Positions 42,831 to 51,758 are shown, numbered from the stretch's first letter. The stretch is DNA of 64,000 bases from Actinoplanes cyaneus (GCF_016862095.1 NZ_BOMH01000072.1:1-64000), one strand, 5' to 3'. Numbers and translations are program-made. The notes: a model not told the origin generated them from the sequence alone.

Positions 42831-42836
42831 TACGGT
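42831..42836 (+). promoter_or_regulatory. -10 element for leaderless lipoprotein gene
   Basis: TACGGT ends six bases before the ATG at 42843 and there is no Shine-Dalgarno. It is a leaderless-type promoter position. Confidence 0.4.
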
Positions 42837-42842
42837 CGACCC

Positions 42843-43610
42843 ATGAGCCGTAGAGTTGCCGTCCTCGTCCTCGCCGCAGCCTCGGTCGCAGCCCTGGCCG
42901 GCTGCGACGGCGCGGTGGGCGCCACCATGACCTTCGACGACACCGAGAAGACGAAGGTCAGCGACATCGTGCTGGACGGCGGCGGCGGCGATGTGACGGT
43001 CACCACCGGCAACGTCACCGAGACCCGGATCAAGCGGGTCGTCCGGGGCGGCGACGGCTCCGGCCCGACGTACCAGATCACCGGCACCACGCTCACGCTG
43101 CCGACCGACTGCGGTTTCGACTGCACCATCTCGTACGAGGTGCAGGCCCCGGCCGGCGTGAAGGTGAGCGGCAAGCTGCGCTCGGGCGGCGTGAGCCTGA
43201 CCGACGTCGGCGCCGTGGACCTGACGCTGACCTCGGGTGACGTCATGATCGACGGCGCCACGGCACCCGTGCGGATCAAGGCCACGTCGGGCAACGTGAC
43301 GGTGTCCGGGGTGCCCGGCGCGACGCTGGAGGCGACCTCGGGCGACCTGCAGGCGCACGACATCACGGGGCCGGTCGACGCCCGGGTCACCTCCGGCAAC
43401 CTCGACCTGGAGCTGTCCCAGCCGGCCTCGGTCACCGCCTCGGTCACCAGCGGCGACCTGGACCTGATCGTCCCGAAGGGCAGCTACCAGGTGAAGCAGC
43501 ACAGTGGTGACGGCGAGGCGACCATCGAGGGCGTCACGAACGATCCCAAGGCGACGAACGTGCTGGACCTACGCGCGCGCAGCGGCAACCTGACCGTCGG
43601 CACGATCTAG
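42843..43610 (+). CDS. DUF4097-type beta-repeat lipoprotein
   Basis: The 255-residue lipoprotein has lipobox LAGC (Cys20). The rest is a ladder of short beta strands: IVLDGGGGDVTVTTGNVTET, LTLTSGDVMIDGATAPVRIK, VRIKATSGNVTVSGVPGATL and so on. Every rung contains a SGD/SGN turn, the DUF4097/DUF4098 parallel beta-helix pattern. It sits on the outside of the membrane; such proteins are often tied to envelope stress but have no known activity. Its 3' end overlaps the convergent acyltransferase gene by 42 bases. Confidence 0.85.
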   Translation: MSRRVAVLVLAAASVAALAGCDGAVGATMTFDDTEKTKVSDIVLDGGGGDVTVTTGNVTETRIKRVVRGGDGSGPTYQITGTTLTLPTDCGFDCTISYEVQAPAGVKVSGKLRSGGVSLTDVGAVDLTLTSGDVMIDGATAPVRIKATSGNVTVSGVPGATLEATSGDLQAHDITGPVDARVTSGNLDLELSQPASVTASVTSGDLDLIVPKGSYQVKQHSGDGEATIEGVTNDPKATNVLDLRARSGNLTVGTI

Positions 43611-44639
43611 AGCCGGAGGCTCGGCCAGGACCGCGGCCGGGGCCGGGGAGACCGGAGCCGGCAGGCGGCGGCCCGGGAGCAGCGACGGCCGGCGCCCGGC
43701 TGCCACGTCCTCCACCCACCCGACCAGCGCCAGCACCACGCCGAGAAGCACGACCACGACCGGGAGCCGCCAGCCGTAACCGGCCGCGCCGGCGATCGGC
43801 AGCCCGTGCGTCTCGCCGAACCGGGTGACCAGGACGAGCACCGGGATGTGCCAGAGGTAGACGCTCAGCGCCCGCGAGTTCAGCACGGTCAGCACCCGGT
43901 GCTCCCGGACCAGCGGCGAGCAGCCGAGCGCGACCAGCACGAACGCGGCGGACCAGAGGGCGTTGCCGATCGGGATGTCGTTCAGGTCGTACCCGCGCGG
44001 TCCCGGATGGGTCACCACCCAGGCGGCCGCCGGCACGGCGAGCGCGGCCGCGAGACCCCACAGCCACCTGCGCGGGAGCCGGCTCAGGTGACCGTCGTGG
44101 TGGGCGAAGCCCAGCATCCAGGCGCCGCCGTAGAGCGCGAGGTCGTGGACCACGTTCACGGGCTTGACGCCGGTGATCTCGAAGATCAGCAGAACGGCGT
44201 ACGGGAAGATCACCGAAACCACCGGGAAGCGCCGGAAGGCCGGAAGCGCGAGCGGTGAGAGCAGGACGAACCACAGGAAGTCCCGCAGATACCACGCGTG
44301 GCTCAGCAGCTCCGCCCAGCGGCCGGTCGCCTCCGGATCCACCAGGGGAAAACCCCAGAGCAGCAGATGTACGTCGAACGGGGTGCCGGCGATCAGCATC
44401 GCCGGCACCGCGATCAGCAAAGCCAGCACCCAGAGCGACGGCAGCAACCGGCGCAGGCGTCGCTCCACCGCCCACACCCCGGACCGGTCCAGCGACGCCG
44501 CCATCAGCGAGCCGGCCAGCGCGAACATCACCGACATCGCCGGGAAGACGACGGTCAGCGCCGCCCAGCCGGTGAGGTGATAGATCACCACCCGGACGGT
44601 GGCGATCGCGCGGAGCAGGTCCAGGTACCGGTTGCGCAT
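43569..44639 (-). CDS. Acyltransferase 3-family membrane protein
   Basis: The 356-residue protein has about ten membrane helices of the Acyl_transf_3 fold: MRNRYLDLLRAIATVRVVIY, SHAWYLRDFLWFVLLSPLAL, RALSVYLWHIPVLVLVTRFG. The catalytic His is likely in VIYHLTGW (the usual R-x10-H arrangement). It would O-acylate a cell-surface polymer, glycolipid or macrolide. ATG 44639 is preferred over TTG 44645. It is an accessory gene between recO and era. Confidence 0.88.
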   Translation of the reverse strand: MRNRYLDLLRAIATVRVVIYHLTGWAALTVVFPAMSVMFALAGSLMAASLDRSGVWAVERRLRRLLPSLWVLALLIAVPAMLIAGTPFDVHLLLWGFPLVDPEATGRWAELLSHAWYLRDFLWFVLLSPLALPAFRRFPVVSVIFPYAVLLIFEITGVKPVNVVHDLALYGGAWMLGFAHHDGHLSRLPRRWLWGLAAALAVPAAAWVVTHPGPRGYDLNDIPIGNALWSAAFVLVALGCSPLVREHRVLTVLNSRALSVYLWHIPVLVLVTRFGETHGLPIAGAAGYGWRLPVVVVLLGVVLALVGWVEDVAAGRRPSLLPGRRLPAPVSPAPAAVLAEPPALDRADGQVAAARA

Positions 44640-44721
44640 GGCCAACCGTGTTACCCGCTTTTAGCACGAAAGTGCAAATCCGGTGAACTATCCCATATCC
44701 AGGGAATGTCCTACTTTCGAG

Positions 44722-46437
44722 TTAGAAGCCGAGCTTGCGGAGCTGCTTGGGATCCCGCTGCCACTCCTTGGCGACCCGGACGTGCAGATCCAGGTACACC
44801 TTCTTGCCCAGAAGCTGCTCGATCTCCACCCGCGAGCGGGAGCCGACCTCCTTCAGGCGGGCGCCACGCGTCCCGATCACGATCGACTTCTGACTGTCCC
44901 GCTCCACGTAGATGTCCGCGAAGATCCGGGTCAGGTTGCCCTCGACCAGCATCTCCTCGACGATCACCGCGATCGAGTGCGGCAGCTCGTCACGCACACC
45001 CTCCAGCGCGGCCTCGCGGATCAGCTCGCCGATCAGCACCTGCTCCGGCTCGTCGGTCAGCACGTCGTCCGGGTAGAGCTGCGGCGACTCCGGCATGTGC
45101 CGCACCATCGCGTCGATCAGGTTCTCCACCTGGTGCCCGGAGACGGCGCTGACCGGGATGATCTCGGCGAAGTCGTAGAGCTCGGCGACGGCCAGCAGAC
45201 GCTGCGCCAGAGTCGCCGGGTCGACCAGGTCGACCTTCGTCACCACCGCGATCACCTTGGCCTTGAGCGCGCTGACCTCGGCCGAGATGAACCGGTCGCC
45301 GCGCCCCACCGGCTCGTCGGCCGGGAAGCACACCCCGATCACGTCGACCTCGCTCCACACCTCGCGGACCAGGTCGTTCAACCGCTCGCCGAGCAGTGTC
45401 CGGGGGCGGTGCAGACCGGGCGTGTCGACCAGCACGAGCTGGGAGTCCGCCCGGTGCAGGATGCCCCTGATCACGTGCCGGGTGGTCTGTGGCTTGTTCG
45501 AGGTGATCGCGATCTTCTGGCCGATGATCGCGTTGGTCAGGGTCGACTTGCCGGCGTTCGGCCGCCCGACGAAACAGGCGAAACCGGCCCGGTAGACGCC
45601 GTCCTCCTGGCGCTCCACCGTGGCGGCCTTGTGCTTGCGGACCCGTGGCTTCCGCTCCGGCCGCACCGCCGTCGCCTCGTCCCGCCCCGGCACGACAGCC
45701 GGAACCACCCGCTCCTCGCCCCGATCGGCTCCCGCACGGTTCGCCGCCGGGGGCCGCCTCGTCGTACCGGAGGGATCGGCGGCACGAGCGGTGCGCGAAC
45801 CGGCCGCGCCCCGCTCCCCGGACGGGCCGCCACGCGCCCCACCCGGCTTGTGCGCTCGCGGACTCGCGCCCTGCTGCTCGACTCGGCGGGCCGCGCGGCG
45901 CTCCTGGCGCTTCAGCTCGTTGCGCTCCCCCGCGGTGAGCCGCCGCTCGGCAGAGGGGGCGGCGGGAGTGCCGGGCCGGTCTGCCGACGCGCGACGACCC
46001 TCCCCGGACGCCGGGCGACGATCGCCCGACACGGGACGACGGTCACCGGGCGCCGGACGACGGTCACCGGGCGCCGGACGACGGTCACCGGACGCGGGGC
46101 GACGGTCACCGGACGTCGACCGGGGGTCACCGGACGCGGGGCTCCAGTCCCCTGATCCGGGGCGCCAGTTCCCCGACGAGGGCCGGCGCTCTCCCGGAGC
46201 CGGGCGGCGGTCGCCCGACGCGGGGCGGCGATCCCCCTGGACCGGGCGACGGTCACCGGACACGGGACGACGTTCTCCCGGGGCCGGGCGACGGTCACCG
46301 GAACGGCGCTCGCCCGCGGTAGGACGGCGCTCGCCGGACTGCGGGCGACGCTCGCCCGACTGCGGGCGGCGCTCGCCCGACTGCGGGCGGCGCTCGCCCG
46401 ACTGCGGGCGGCGCTCCTCGGGCTGGTCGGCGCTCAC
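44722..46437 (-). CDS. era: Era GTPase with long heptad-repeat extension
   Basis: The C-terminal 290 residues are a complete Era, which helps assemble the 30S subunit: G1 GRPNAGKST (291-299), G2 TTRH, G3 VDTPGLH, G4 TKVD, G5 SAVSG, and a KH domain with IVIGTRGARLKEVG. Before it lie about 280 extra residues: about 20 Arg/Pro/Ser/Gly/Asp-rich heptads (GDRRPAS, GERRPQS) to about residue 150, then a basic linker. GTG 46437 overlaps the upstream stop (GTGA), which supports translation of the whole extension. An internal start cannot be excluded. Confidence 0.93.
   Translation of the reverse strand: MSADQPEERRPQSGERRPQSGERRPQSGERRPQSGERRPTAGERRSGDRRPAPGERRPVSGDRRPVQGDRRPASGDRRPAPGERRPSSGNWRPGSGDWSPASGDPRSTSGDRRPASGDRRPAPGDRRPAPGDRRPVSGDRRPASGEGRRASADRPGTPAAPSAERRLTAGERNELKRQERRAARRVEQQGASPRAHKPGGARGGPSGERGAAGSRTARAADPSGTTRRPPAANRAGADRGEERVVPAVVPGRDEATAVRPERKPRVRKHKAATVERQEDGVYRAGFACFVGRPNAGKSTLTNAIIGQKIAITSNKPQTTRHVIRGILHRADSQLVLVDTPGLHRPRTLLGERLNDLVREVWSEVDVIGVCFPADEPVGRGDRFISAEVSALKAKVIAVVTKVDLVDPATLAQRLLAVAELYDFAEIIPVSAVSGHQVENLIDAMVRHMPESPQLYPDDVLTDEPEQVLIGELIREAALEGVRDELPHSIAVIVEEMLVEGNLTRIFADIYVERDSQKSIVIGTRGARLKEVGSRSRVEIEQLLGKKVYLDLHVRVAKEWQRDPKQLRKLGF
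45990..46420 (-). repeat. 21-bp repeat array in the 5' part of era
   Basis: About 20 imperfect 21-bp units encode the RRPxSG(E/D) heptads of the Era extension. The first four, near 46320-46420, are almost identical. One unit is shortened by six bases but keeps the frame. The array is in-frame with era and shows no spacers, so it is not CRISPR. Confidence 0.9.
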
Positions 46438-46817
46438 GCGACGACCGTGCCGAGCAGCGTCCCGGACGGGCCCGCGACGTGGATCGCGGCGTCGGCGGCC
46501 AGGTCGCGGACCGCGGCGTGACCGGCGCCGTCCAGCGCCGAACCCTCGGTCACCACCGCGGCGGCCTCGATCTTCGTGGCGCCGGAGGCCGCGGCCTGGG
46601 CCACGGCCAGCTGCAACGCGGTCACGGTCAGGCTGGGCAGCGCCACCGAGGCGGCCGCGTACGTGCGACCGTCCTGGTCGCGAACCGCGGCGCCCTCGGC
46701 CGCGCCGGCCCGGGCACGCGAACTGCGGGCCAGGGTGACCAGCTTGGCATCCTCGGCGCTCAGCGCGGCGTCACCGGCGCTCGGCACGGTGACAGCGGCA
46801 AACGACTGCTCAGGCAT
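46434..46817 (-). CDS. Cytidine deaminase-like protein lacking zinc ligands
   Basis: The 127-residue protein aligns by position and fold to the small cytidine-deaminase-like gene that precedes era in mycobacteria (ARSSRARAGAAEGAAVRDQD, GRTYAAASVALPSLTVTALQ). The catalytic HAE/CAE and PCxxC motifs are absent; TALQLAVAQAA stands where CAE is expected, and the protein contains no Cys. It is therefore probably not a deaminase. It overlaps the CNNM gene by eight bases and is coupled to era (GTGA). Confidence 0.75.
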   Translation of the reverse strand: MPEQSFAAVTVPSAGDAALSAEDAKLVTLARSSRARAGAAEGAAVRDQDGRTYAAASVALPSLTVTALQLAVAQAAASGATKIEAAAVVTEGSALDGAGHAAVRDLAADAAIHVAGPSGTLLGTVVA

Positions 46818-48156
46818 CAGCGGGAAGTCTTTCCTCGTTCTCGGCTACGTTTTCATCGTTGTCGTCGGGCGGCGCCGGCTCGGCCCGGCGCACCAGCACC
46901 GAGTCGATCCGATTCCGCCGGCCGGTGGTGCCCTCGGCGATCAGGTGCAGGCCGCCGACATCCGCCTGGGCGCCCGGGATCGGCACCCGGCCCAGCGTCT
47001 GCGCGAGCAGGCCGCCCACCGTCTCCACCTCGTCGGCCGGCAGCTCGACGCCGAACACGTCGCCCAGGTCCTCGATCGGCAGGCGGGCGGCGACCCGGAC
47101 CGCGCCGTCCTCCAGGTGCTCGATCGGGGGGCGCTCCACGTCGTACTCGTCGGTGATCTCGCCGACGATCTCCTCGAGGATGTCCTCGATGGTGACCAGG
47201 CCGGCGGTCCCACCGTACTCATCCACCACGATCACCAGGTGGTTGCGGGCCGCCTGCATCTCGGAGAGCAGGTCGTCGACCGGTTTCGACTCCGGCACGA
47301 ACTGTGCCGGGCGCATCGCGTCGGCCACCGCCTGCGCGGTCACCGCCGGATCGCCGCTCTGCGTCCGCCGGATCACGTCCTTCAGGTAGAGCACGCCCAG
47401 CACGTCGTCGACACTCTCGCCGATCACCGGGATCCGCGAGAAACCCGACCGCAGGAACAGGTAGAGCGCTTGCTGCAGGGTCTTCGGCGCCTCGATCCAC
47501 ACCATCTCGGTGCGCGGCACCATCACCTCGCGGGCGATCGTGTCACCCAGCGCGAAGACGGAGTGGATCATCTCGCGCTCGCCGTGCTCGACGACGCCGC
47601 GCTGCTCGGCCAGGTCGACCAGCTCACGCAGCTCCACCTGACTGCCGAACGGGCCCTCCGGGAAACCCCGGCCCGGGGTCACCGCGTTACCGATCAGGAT
47701 CAGCAGGGAGGCCAGCGGGTTCAGCACCCGGCCCAGCCAGCGGACCAGCGGGGCGGCGGCACGACCCACCGCGTACGCGTGCTGGCGCCCCAGCGTCCGC
47801 GGAGCGACCCCGACCACGACGAAGCTGATCAGCGTCATGGCGCCGGCGGTGATCAGGGCGGCGGGCCAGCCCACGCCCCAGGTGTCCACCGCGACCAGCG
47901 CCACGAGCGTCGTGGCGGAGAGCTCGCAGAGCAGCCGGAGCAGGAGCAGCAGATTGACGTAGCGCACCACGTCGGAGGCGACCGCGGCCAGCGCGCCCGC
48001 GCCCCGCTGCCCCTCACGCTCGAGCTCACCGGCACGGGCCGCGGAGACCGTGGCCAGCGCGGCGTCGGTCATCGAGGCGAGACCGGCCAGCAGGACCAGC
48101 CCGACCGCGAAGAGGATCAGTTGCAGGTCCGGAAGGCCGGCCGAGGCGGGGTCCAC
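46810..48156 (-). CDS. CNNM/CorC-family membrane transporter protein
   Basis: The 448-residue protein has an N-terminal DUF21 domain (three or four helices), two CBS domains (EVMVPRTEMVWI, HLVIVVDEYGGTAGLVTIED) and a CorC_HlyC domain (VAARLPIEDLGDVFGVELPA). Relatives export Mg or Co or act in cation homeostasis; older names call them haemolysins. GTG 48156 starts two bases after ybeY. Part of the phoH-ybeY-CNNM-era operon. Confidence 0.93.
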   Translation of the reverse strand: MDPASAGLPDLQLILFAVGLVLLAGLASMTDAALATVSAARAGELEREGQRGAGALAAVASDVVRYVNLLLLLRLLCELSATTLVALVAVDTWGVGWPAALITAGAMTLISFVVVGVAPRTLGRQHAYAVGRAAAPLVRWLGRVLNPLASLLILIGNAVTPGRGFPEGPFGSQVELRELVDLAEQRGVVEHGEREMIHSVFALGDTIAREVMVPRTEMVWIEAPKTLQQALYLFLRSGFSRIPVIGESVDDVLGVLYLKDVIRRTQSGDPAVTAQAVADAMRPAQFVPESKPVDDLLSEMQAARNHLVIVVDEYGGTAGLVTIEDILEEIVGEITDEYDVERPPIEHLEDGAVRVAARLPIEDLGDVFGVELPADEVETVGGLLAQTLGRVPIPGAQADVGGLHLIAEGTTGRRNRIDSVLVRRAEPAPPDDNDENVAENEERLPADA

Positions 48157-48158
48157 GA

Positions 48159-48629
48159 TCAGCCGGCTTTGCGCCCGGCGCGCCAGCTCTGCAGCAACTT
48201 CGCCTGCAGAGCGAACATCTCGCGCTCCTCCTCCGGCTCGGCATGGTCATAGCCGAGCAGGTGCAGGGCGCCGTGCACGGTGAGCAGGTGCAGCTCGTCG
48301 GCGGCGGAGTGCCCGGCGGCGACCGCCTGCTTCGCGGCCACCTCCGGTGCCAGCACGATGTCACCCAGCAACGCCGGCTCGCCGGCGCCGGACTCGCCCG
48401 GCCCGTGGTCGACGCTGCCCTCGTCCATCGGGAAGGCGAGCACGTCGGTGGGCCCGTCGCTGCCCATCCACCGGTGGTTCAGCTCGGCCATGTAGTCGAT
48501 GTCGACCAGGAGGACGGACAGCTCGGCGAGCGGGTTGACCCCCATCTCTTCGAGGGCGTGCCGGGCAACCGCGAGGATCGCGTCGGTGTCGACCTCGACT
48601 CCCGACTCGTTGGCGATCTCGATGGACAT
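48159..48629 (-). CDS. ybeY: rRNA maturation endonuclease YbeY
   Basis: The 156-residue metalloprotein has the H3xH5xH zinc site (H119, H123, H129 in HGALHLLGYDH) and ELNHRWMGSDGPTDVLAFPM. It acts in 16S rRNA 3'-end processing and 70S quality control. It is 24 bases after phoH and in the same operon as era, another ribosome-assembly factor. Confidence 0.97.
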   Translation of the reverse strand: MSIEIANESGVEVDTDAILAVARHALEEMGVNPLAELSVLLVDIDYMAELNHRWMGSDGPTDVLAFPMDEGSVDHGPGESGAGEPALLGDIVLAPEVAAKQAVAAGHSAADELHLLTVHGALHLLGYDHAEPEEEREMFALQAKLLQSWRAGRKAG

Positions 48630-48653
48630 AGTGCTGCGATTACCCCTTGCGAA

Positions 48654-49724
48654 TCAGCGCCGGCGCTGAGCCCGGCCGTTGGCGGCCCGGCCCGGCACGG
48701 CATGAACGGAATTTGCTGCCTGCTCCTGCTCGGCGTCGAACCGCGCGTAGGCGTCCACGATCTCCGCGACCAGCCGGTGCCGCACCACGTCGGAGCTGGA
48801 CAGCTCGGCGAAGTGCACGTCCTCGACGTCGCGCAGGATCTCGCGGACCACCTTGAGCCCGCTGCTGGTGCCACCCGGCAGGTCGACCTGGGTCACGTCG
48901 CCGGTCACCACGATCTTCGCCCCGAACCCGAGCCGGGTCAGGAACATCTTCATCTGCTCGGGCGTGGTGTTCTGCGCCTCGTCCAGAATGATGAACGCGT
49001 CGTTGAGGGTCCGGCCCCGCATGTAGGCCAGCGGCGCGACCTCGATCGTCCCGGCTGCCATGAGGCGCGGGATCGACTCGGGGTCGAGCATGTCGTGCAG
49101 GGCGTCGTAGAGCGGCCGCAGGTACGGGTCGATCTTCTCGGTGAGCGTGCCGGGCAGGAAGCCCAGCCGCTCGCCGGCCTCGACCGCCGGCCGGGTCAGG
49201 ATGATCCGGCTGATCTGCTTGGCCTGCAGCGCCTGCACGGCCTTGGCCATGGCGAGATACGTCTTACCGGTGCCGGCGGGGCCGATCCCGAAGACGATCG
49301 TGTTCTCGTCGATGGCGTCGACGTAGTGTTTCTGCCCCAGCGTCTTGGGCCGGATGGTGCGGCCCCGCCGGGACAGGATGTTCAGCGTCAGCACCTCGGC
49401 GGGACGCTCGGAGGTGTTCTCCTCGAGCATCCGCAGGGTGCGGCGAACGGCGTCCACGCTGAGCGTCTCGCCCTTCTCGATGAGCTCGATGAGCTCGGAG
49501 AAGAGACGCTCGGCGGTGGCGTTGTCGCCTGGCTCACCGGTGATGGTGATCTCGTTGCCCCGCACGTGCACGTCACTGGTGACCGTGCGCTCGATGAGGC
49601 GGAGGATCTCGTCCTTGGCGCCGAGCAGGTTCACCATGATCTTCGGGTCGGACACCGAGATCTTGGTCTGCGCCCGCACCGGGCTGGACGAGCCCGTGCT
49701 GGAAGGGTTCGGCGTACCGGTCAT
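48654..49724 (-). CDS. phoH: PhoH-family ATPase
   Basis: The 356-residue protein has an N-terminal KH-like region, Walker A GPAGTGKTY (148-156), ILTRPAVEAGERLGFLPG, Walker B FIILDEAQN and a sensor region (VVTGDVTQVDLP). PhoH-like proteins are RNA-linked ATPases/helicases; the phoH-ybeY-era pairing suggests work in RNA maturation. It is the first gene of the operon. Confidence 0.96.
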   Translation of the reverse strand: MTGTPNPSSTGSSSPVRAQTKISVSDPKIMVNLLGAKDEILRLIERTVTSDVHVRGNEITITGEPGDNATAERLFSELIELIEKGETLSVDAVRRTLRMLEENTSERPAEVLTLNILSRRGRTIRPKTLGQKHYVDAIDENTIVFGIGPAGTGKTYLAMAKAVQALQAKQISRIILTRPAVEAGERLGFLPGTLTEKIDPYLRPLYDALHDMLDPESIPRLMAAGTIEVAPLAYMRGRTLNDAFIILDEAQNTTPEQMKMFLTRLGFGAKIVVTGDVTQVDLPGGTSSGLKVVREILRDVEDVHFAELSSSDVVRHRLVAEIVDAYARFDAEQEQAANSVHAVPGRAANGRAQRRR

Positions 49725-49842
49725 AGGGCGGCCCTGGGGGCCTCCGCCACCTGCTCTCGTTCTAGGCGTCGTCCCGCCGGGCCGGCTAAGGCTGTCGGGG
49801 CGGCGTGCTCAAGGATCGTGCCATCCTATCCGCTCCCCCGCG

Positions 49843-49870
49843 GGCCTGCCGATGCCATTATCGGCAGGCC
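49843..49870 (-). terminator. Hairpin terminator between hydrolase operon and phoH
   Basis: A hairpin with 11-bp perfect arms (GGCCTGCCGAT / ATCGGCAGGCC) and a six-base loop lies downstream of the serine hydrolase and upstream of phoH, all on the minus strand. Further GC-rich inverted repeats lie near 49895-49935. Confidence 0.65.
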
Positions 49871-49957
49871 GTTCCACAGATCACCCCCGGGGCCTTTCCA
49901 GCCGGCCTCCGGCCAGGAAGAAGGCCGGTCGCCGGCCAGGGAGATCAGGCCGGAAGA

Positions 49958-51331
49958 TCAGCCCGGCCCGTCCGACGCGAGGCCGCCGTCGAAGCCCTCC
50001 TGCCGGCGGGTGAACCGATAGGTCGCCCAGTGCATGCGGACCACCGCGCCCGACTCGTCCCGGGTGAGCCGGAGCAACTCACCCACCTCGCGCCCGGATG
50101 CCGTACGCAAGATGTCCTGATTGTCGGGAAGCGGCCGGAAGGTCGCCGGGGGCCGATCCGCCGGCGCTTCCGCCGCGCGGGCCTGCAGGCGCCCGTCGTG
50201 CCAGGCGAAGACGAACTCGGACCCCTCGCTCCACCAGCGGCCCAGCACCGACCGGTAGGCGGCCGGCGCGGGCGCGGCCACCCGCCACGGCTGGATCTCG
50301 GCCGGGTCGGTCTCGACGGCGAGCCGCAACAGCTCGTGGACCAGCTCGTTGGTCTGCCCCGCGGTGCCGGACGAGCCCAGCACGGCGCAGCCCAGCCCGC
50401 CCGGGTTGCCCTCGCCACCACGCCGGCCGTAGACGGCGGCCAGGAAGCCCGGCATGGCGCCGTCGTGGCCGACGTGCACGACCCGGCCGCCCTCCGGCTG
50501 GAGGATCAGGCCGAGACCGAAACCGGCCGCCCAGAGCGACTCGTCGGTGGTGGTCAGCGGCCAGCGCATCTCATCGAGCGTGGCCGGGTCGAGGACCTTG
50601 TTGCCGGGCCGCGGGTCGGTCAGGAACGCGGCCCACGCCGCCATGTCGGAGGCGGTGCTCCAGAGCTGCGCGGCCGGCGCCACGCCGCCGAGGTCGACCG
50701 GCGGCTCGGGGCGGGCGGCGTCGGAGTACGCGTCCACCAGGTAACCCACCACCGCCTCGTCCGGCCGGTCGACGGTGGTGTGCTCGAGCCCCAGCGGCCC
50801 GAGGATGCGCTCGGCGAGGATCTCGGCCCACGTCCCGCCGCGCAGCTTCGCGACGAGTTGTCCGAGAACGGCCAGTCCCAGATTGGAGTAGTGGTAGCGC
50901 CGCGCGTTGGGCAGCACCCGCTCGGCCCGGTCCAGCTCGGCGAGCAGCCGGCCGGCGTCCGGGGCGATCAGCGTGTCCCACACGTCGCCGTGCGGCTCCC
51001 GCTGGTAACCCGCGGTGTGCGAGAGCAGCCGCCGGATCGTGGCGTCGCCGTGCGCCGGCACGTCGAGGTGGCGCGAGACCGGCTGGTCCAGGTCGAGCAG
51101 CCCGTCGTCGCGGGCCTGCATGACCAGCACCGCGGTGAACGTCTTGGTGACCGAGCCGATCCGGAACCGGCTGGCCGGCCCGAGCGGGCGCCGCGGGTCA
51201 CCGGAGTCGCCGACGGTGAGGACCCACGGGTCGCGGTCGGTGCGCAGCAGGGCGACGCTGAGCGCGGGGATCCGCCCGTCGGCCTGCGCCCGGCGGACGG
51301 CGCGTTCGTAGCGTGGGTGTGCCGTGCTCAC
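49958..51331 (-). CDS. Class C beta-lactamase-like serine hydrolase
   Basis: The 457-residue protein has the SxxK motif (S60-V-T-K63 in RIGSVTKTFTAV), YSN (RYHYSNLGLAVLG) and a C-terminal HDG (HVGHDGAMPG). This is the penicillin-binding/esterase fold. There is no signal peptide, so it probably acts in the cytoplasm as an esterase or peptidase. A C-terminal extension of about 110 residues follows. GTG 51331 overlaps the HIT gene stop (GTGA). Confidence 0.9.
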   Translation of the reverse strand: MSTAHPRYERAVRRAQADGRIPALSVALLRTDRDPWVLTVGDSGDPRRPLGPASRFRIGSVTKTFTAVLVMQARDDGLLDLDQPVSRHLDVPAHGDATIRRLLSHTAGYQREPHGDVWDTLIAPDAGRLLAELDRAERVLPNARRYHYSNLGLAVLGQLVAKLRGGTWAEILAERILGPLGLEHTTVDRPDEAVVGYLVDAYSDAARPEPPVDLGGVAPAAQLWSTASDMAAWAAFLTDPRPGNKVLDPATLDEMRWPLTTTDESLWAAGFGLGLILQPEGGRVVHVGHDGAMPGFLAAVYGRRGGEGNPGGLGCAVLGSSGTAGQTNELVHELLRLAVETDPAEIQPWRVAAPAPAAYRSVLGRWWSEGSEFVFAWHDGRLQARAAEAPADRPPATFRPLPDNQDILRTASGREVGELLRLTRDESGAVVRMHWATYRFTRRQEGFDGGLASDGPG

Positions 51332-51681
51332 TTGCCGGCCAGCATCGGGCCGAGCGGAGCACCGCCGACGACGTGCGCGTGCACGTGGAAGACCTCCTGG
51401 CCGCCGTTGCGACCGGTGTTGAAGATGACCCGGAAGCCGTCCCCGGTCAGGCCCTCGGCCTCGGCGACGGCGGCCGCGGCGGCCAGCAGGTCGGCGGCGG
51501 CGGACGGGTTCGCCTCGGCGAGCACGGCCACGTCGGCGTAGTGCTCGACCGGGATCACCAGGACGTGGGTCGGCGCCTTCGGGTCGATGTCGCGGAAGGC
51601 CAGGGTGGTCTCGGTGCGGTGCACGACGGTCGCGGGGATCTCGCCGGCGACGATGCGGCAGAACAGGCAGGTGTTGTCCAC
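51328..51681 (-). CDS. HIT-family nucleotide hydrolase
   Basis: The 117-residue protein has the histidine triad HVHAHVVG (H99, H101, H103), an N-terminal CLFC zinc pair (C5, C8) and VIPVEHYADV. HIT proteins hydrolyse adenosine phosphoramidates and dinucleotides. GTG 51681 was chosen. It lies in the conserved rsmE-HIT-phoH neighbourhood, now split by the GH3 gene, and starts the HIT-serine hydrolase operon. Confidence 0.93.
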   Translation of the reverse strand: MDNTCLFCRIVAGEIPATVVHRTETTLAFRDIDPKAPTHVLVIPVEHYADVAVLAEANPSAAADLLAAAAAVAEAEGLTGDGFRVIFNTGRNGGQEVFHVHAHVVGGAPLGPMLAGK

Positions 51682-51744
51682 CTGTCGGATCTTATGCGGG
51701 CCGGATGTGGGTTTGAATGGGTCGCAGAAGGTTCCACCCACTGC

Positions 51745-51758
51745 CGGGAGCGCTCTCA
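51745..51758 (+). promoter_or_regulatory. CebR-like LacI-family operator
   Basis: CGGGAGCGCTCTCA differs at two of 14 positions from TGGGAGCGCTCCCA, the operator of the actinobacterial cello-oligosaccharide repressor CebR. It covers the ribosome-binding site of the GH3 glucosidase gene, ending one base before the ATG. The repressor gene is not in the window. Confidence 0.65.

Noticed and set aside
42739..43447. N-terminal extension of the frame that contains uppS
   Set aside because: The frame is open by chance across recO and the lipoprotein gene; UppS homology begins just after GTG 41962, which overlaps the recO stop.
45990..46420. CRISPR-like look of the repeat array
   Set aside because: Units are contiguous 21-bp coding repeats without unique spacers and no cas genes are present.
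45620..46738. Long antisense frame with RRSP repeats opposite era
   Set aside because: It is the mirror of the GC-rich 21-bp repeats; the opposite frame carries the complete Era GTPase and is coupled to its neighbour.
49895..49935. Additional GC inverted repeats near the phoH promoter
   Set aside because: They are short, overlapping and imperfect; only the 49843-49870 hairpin is convincing.
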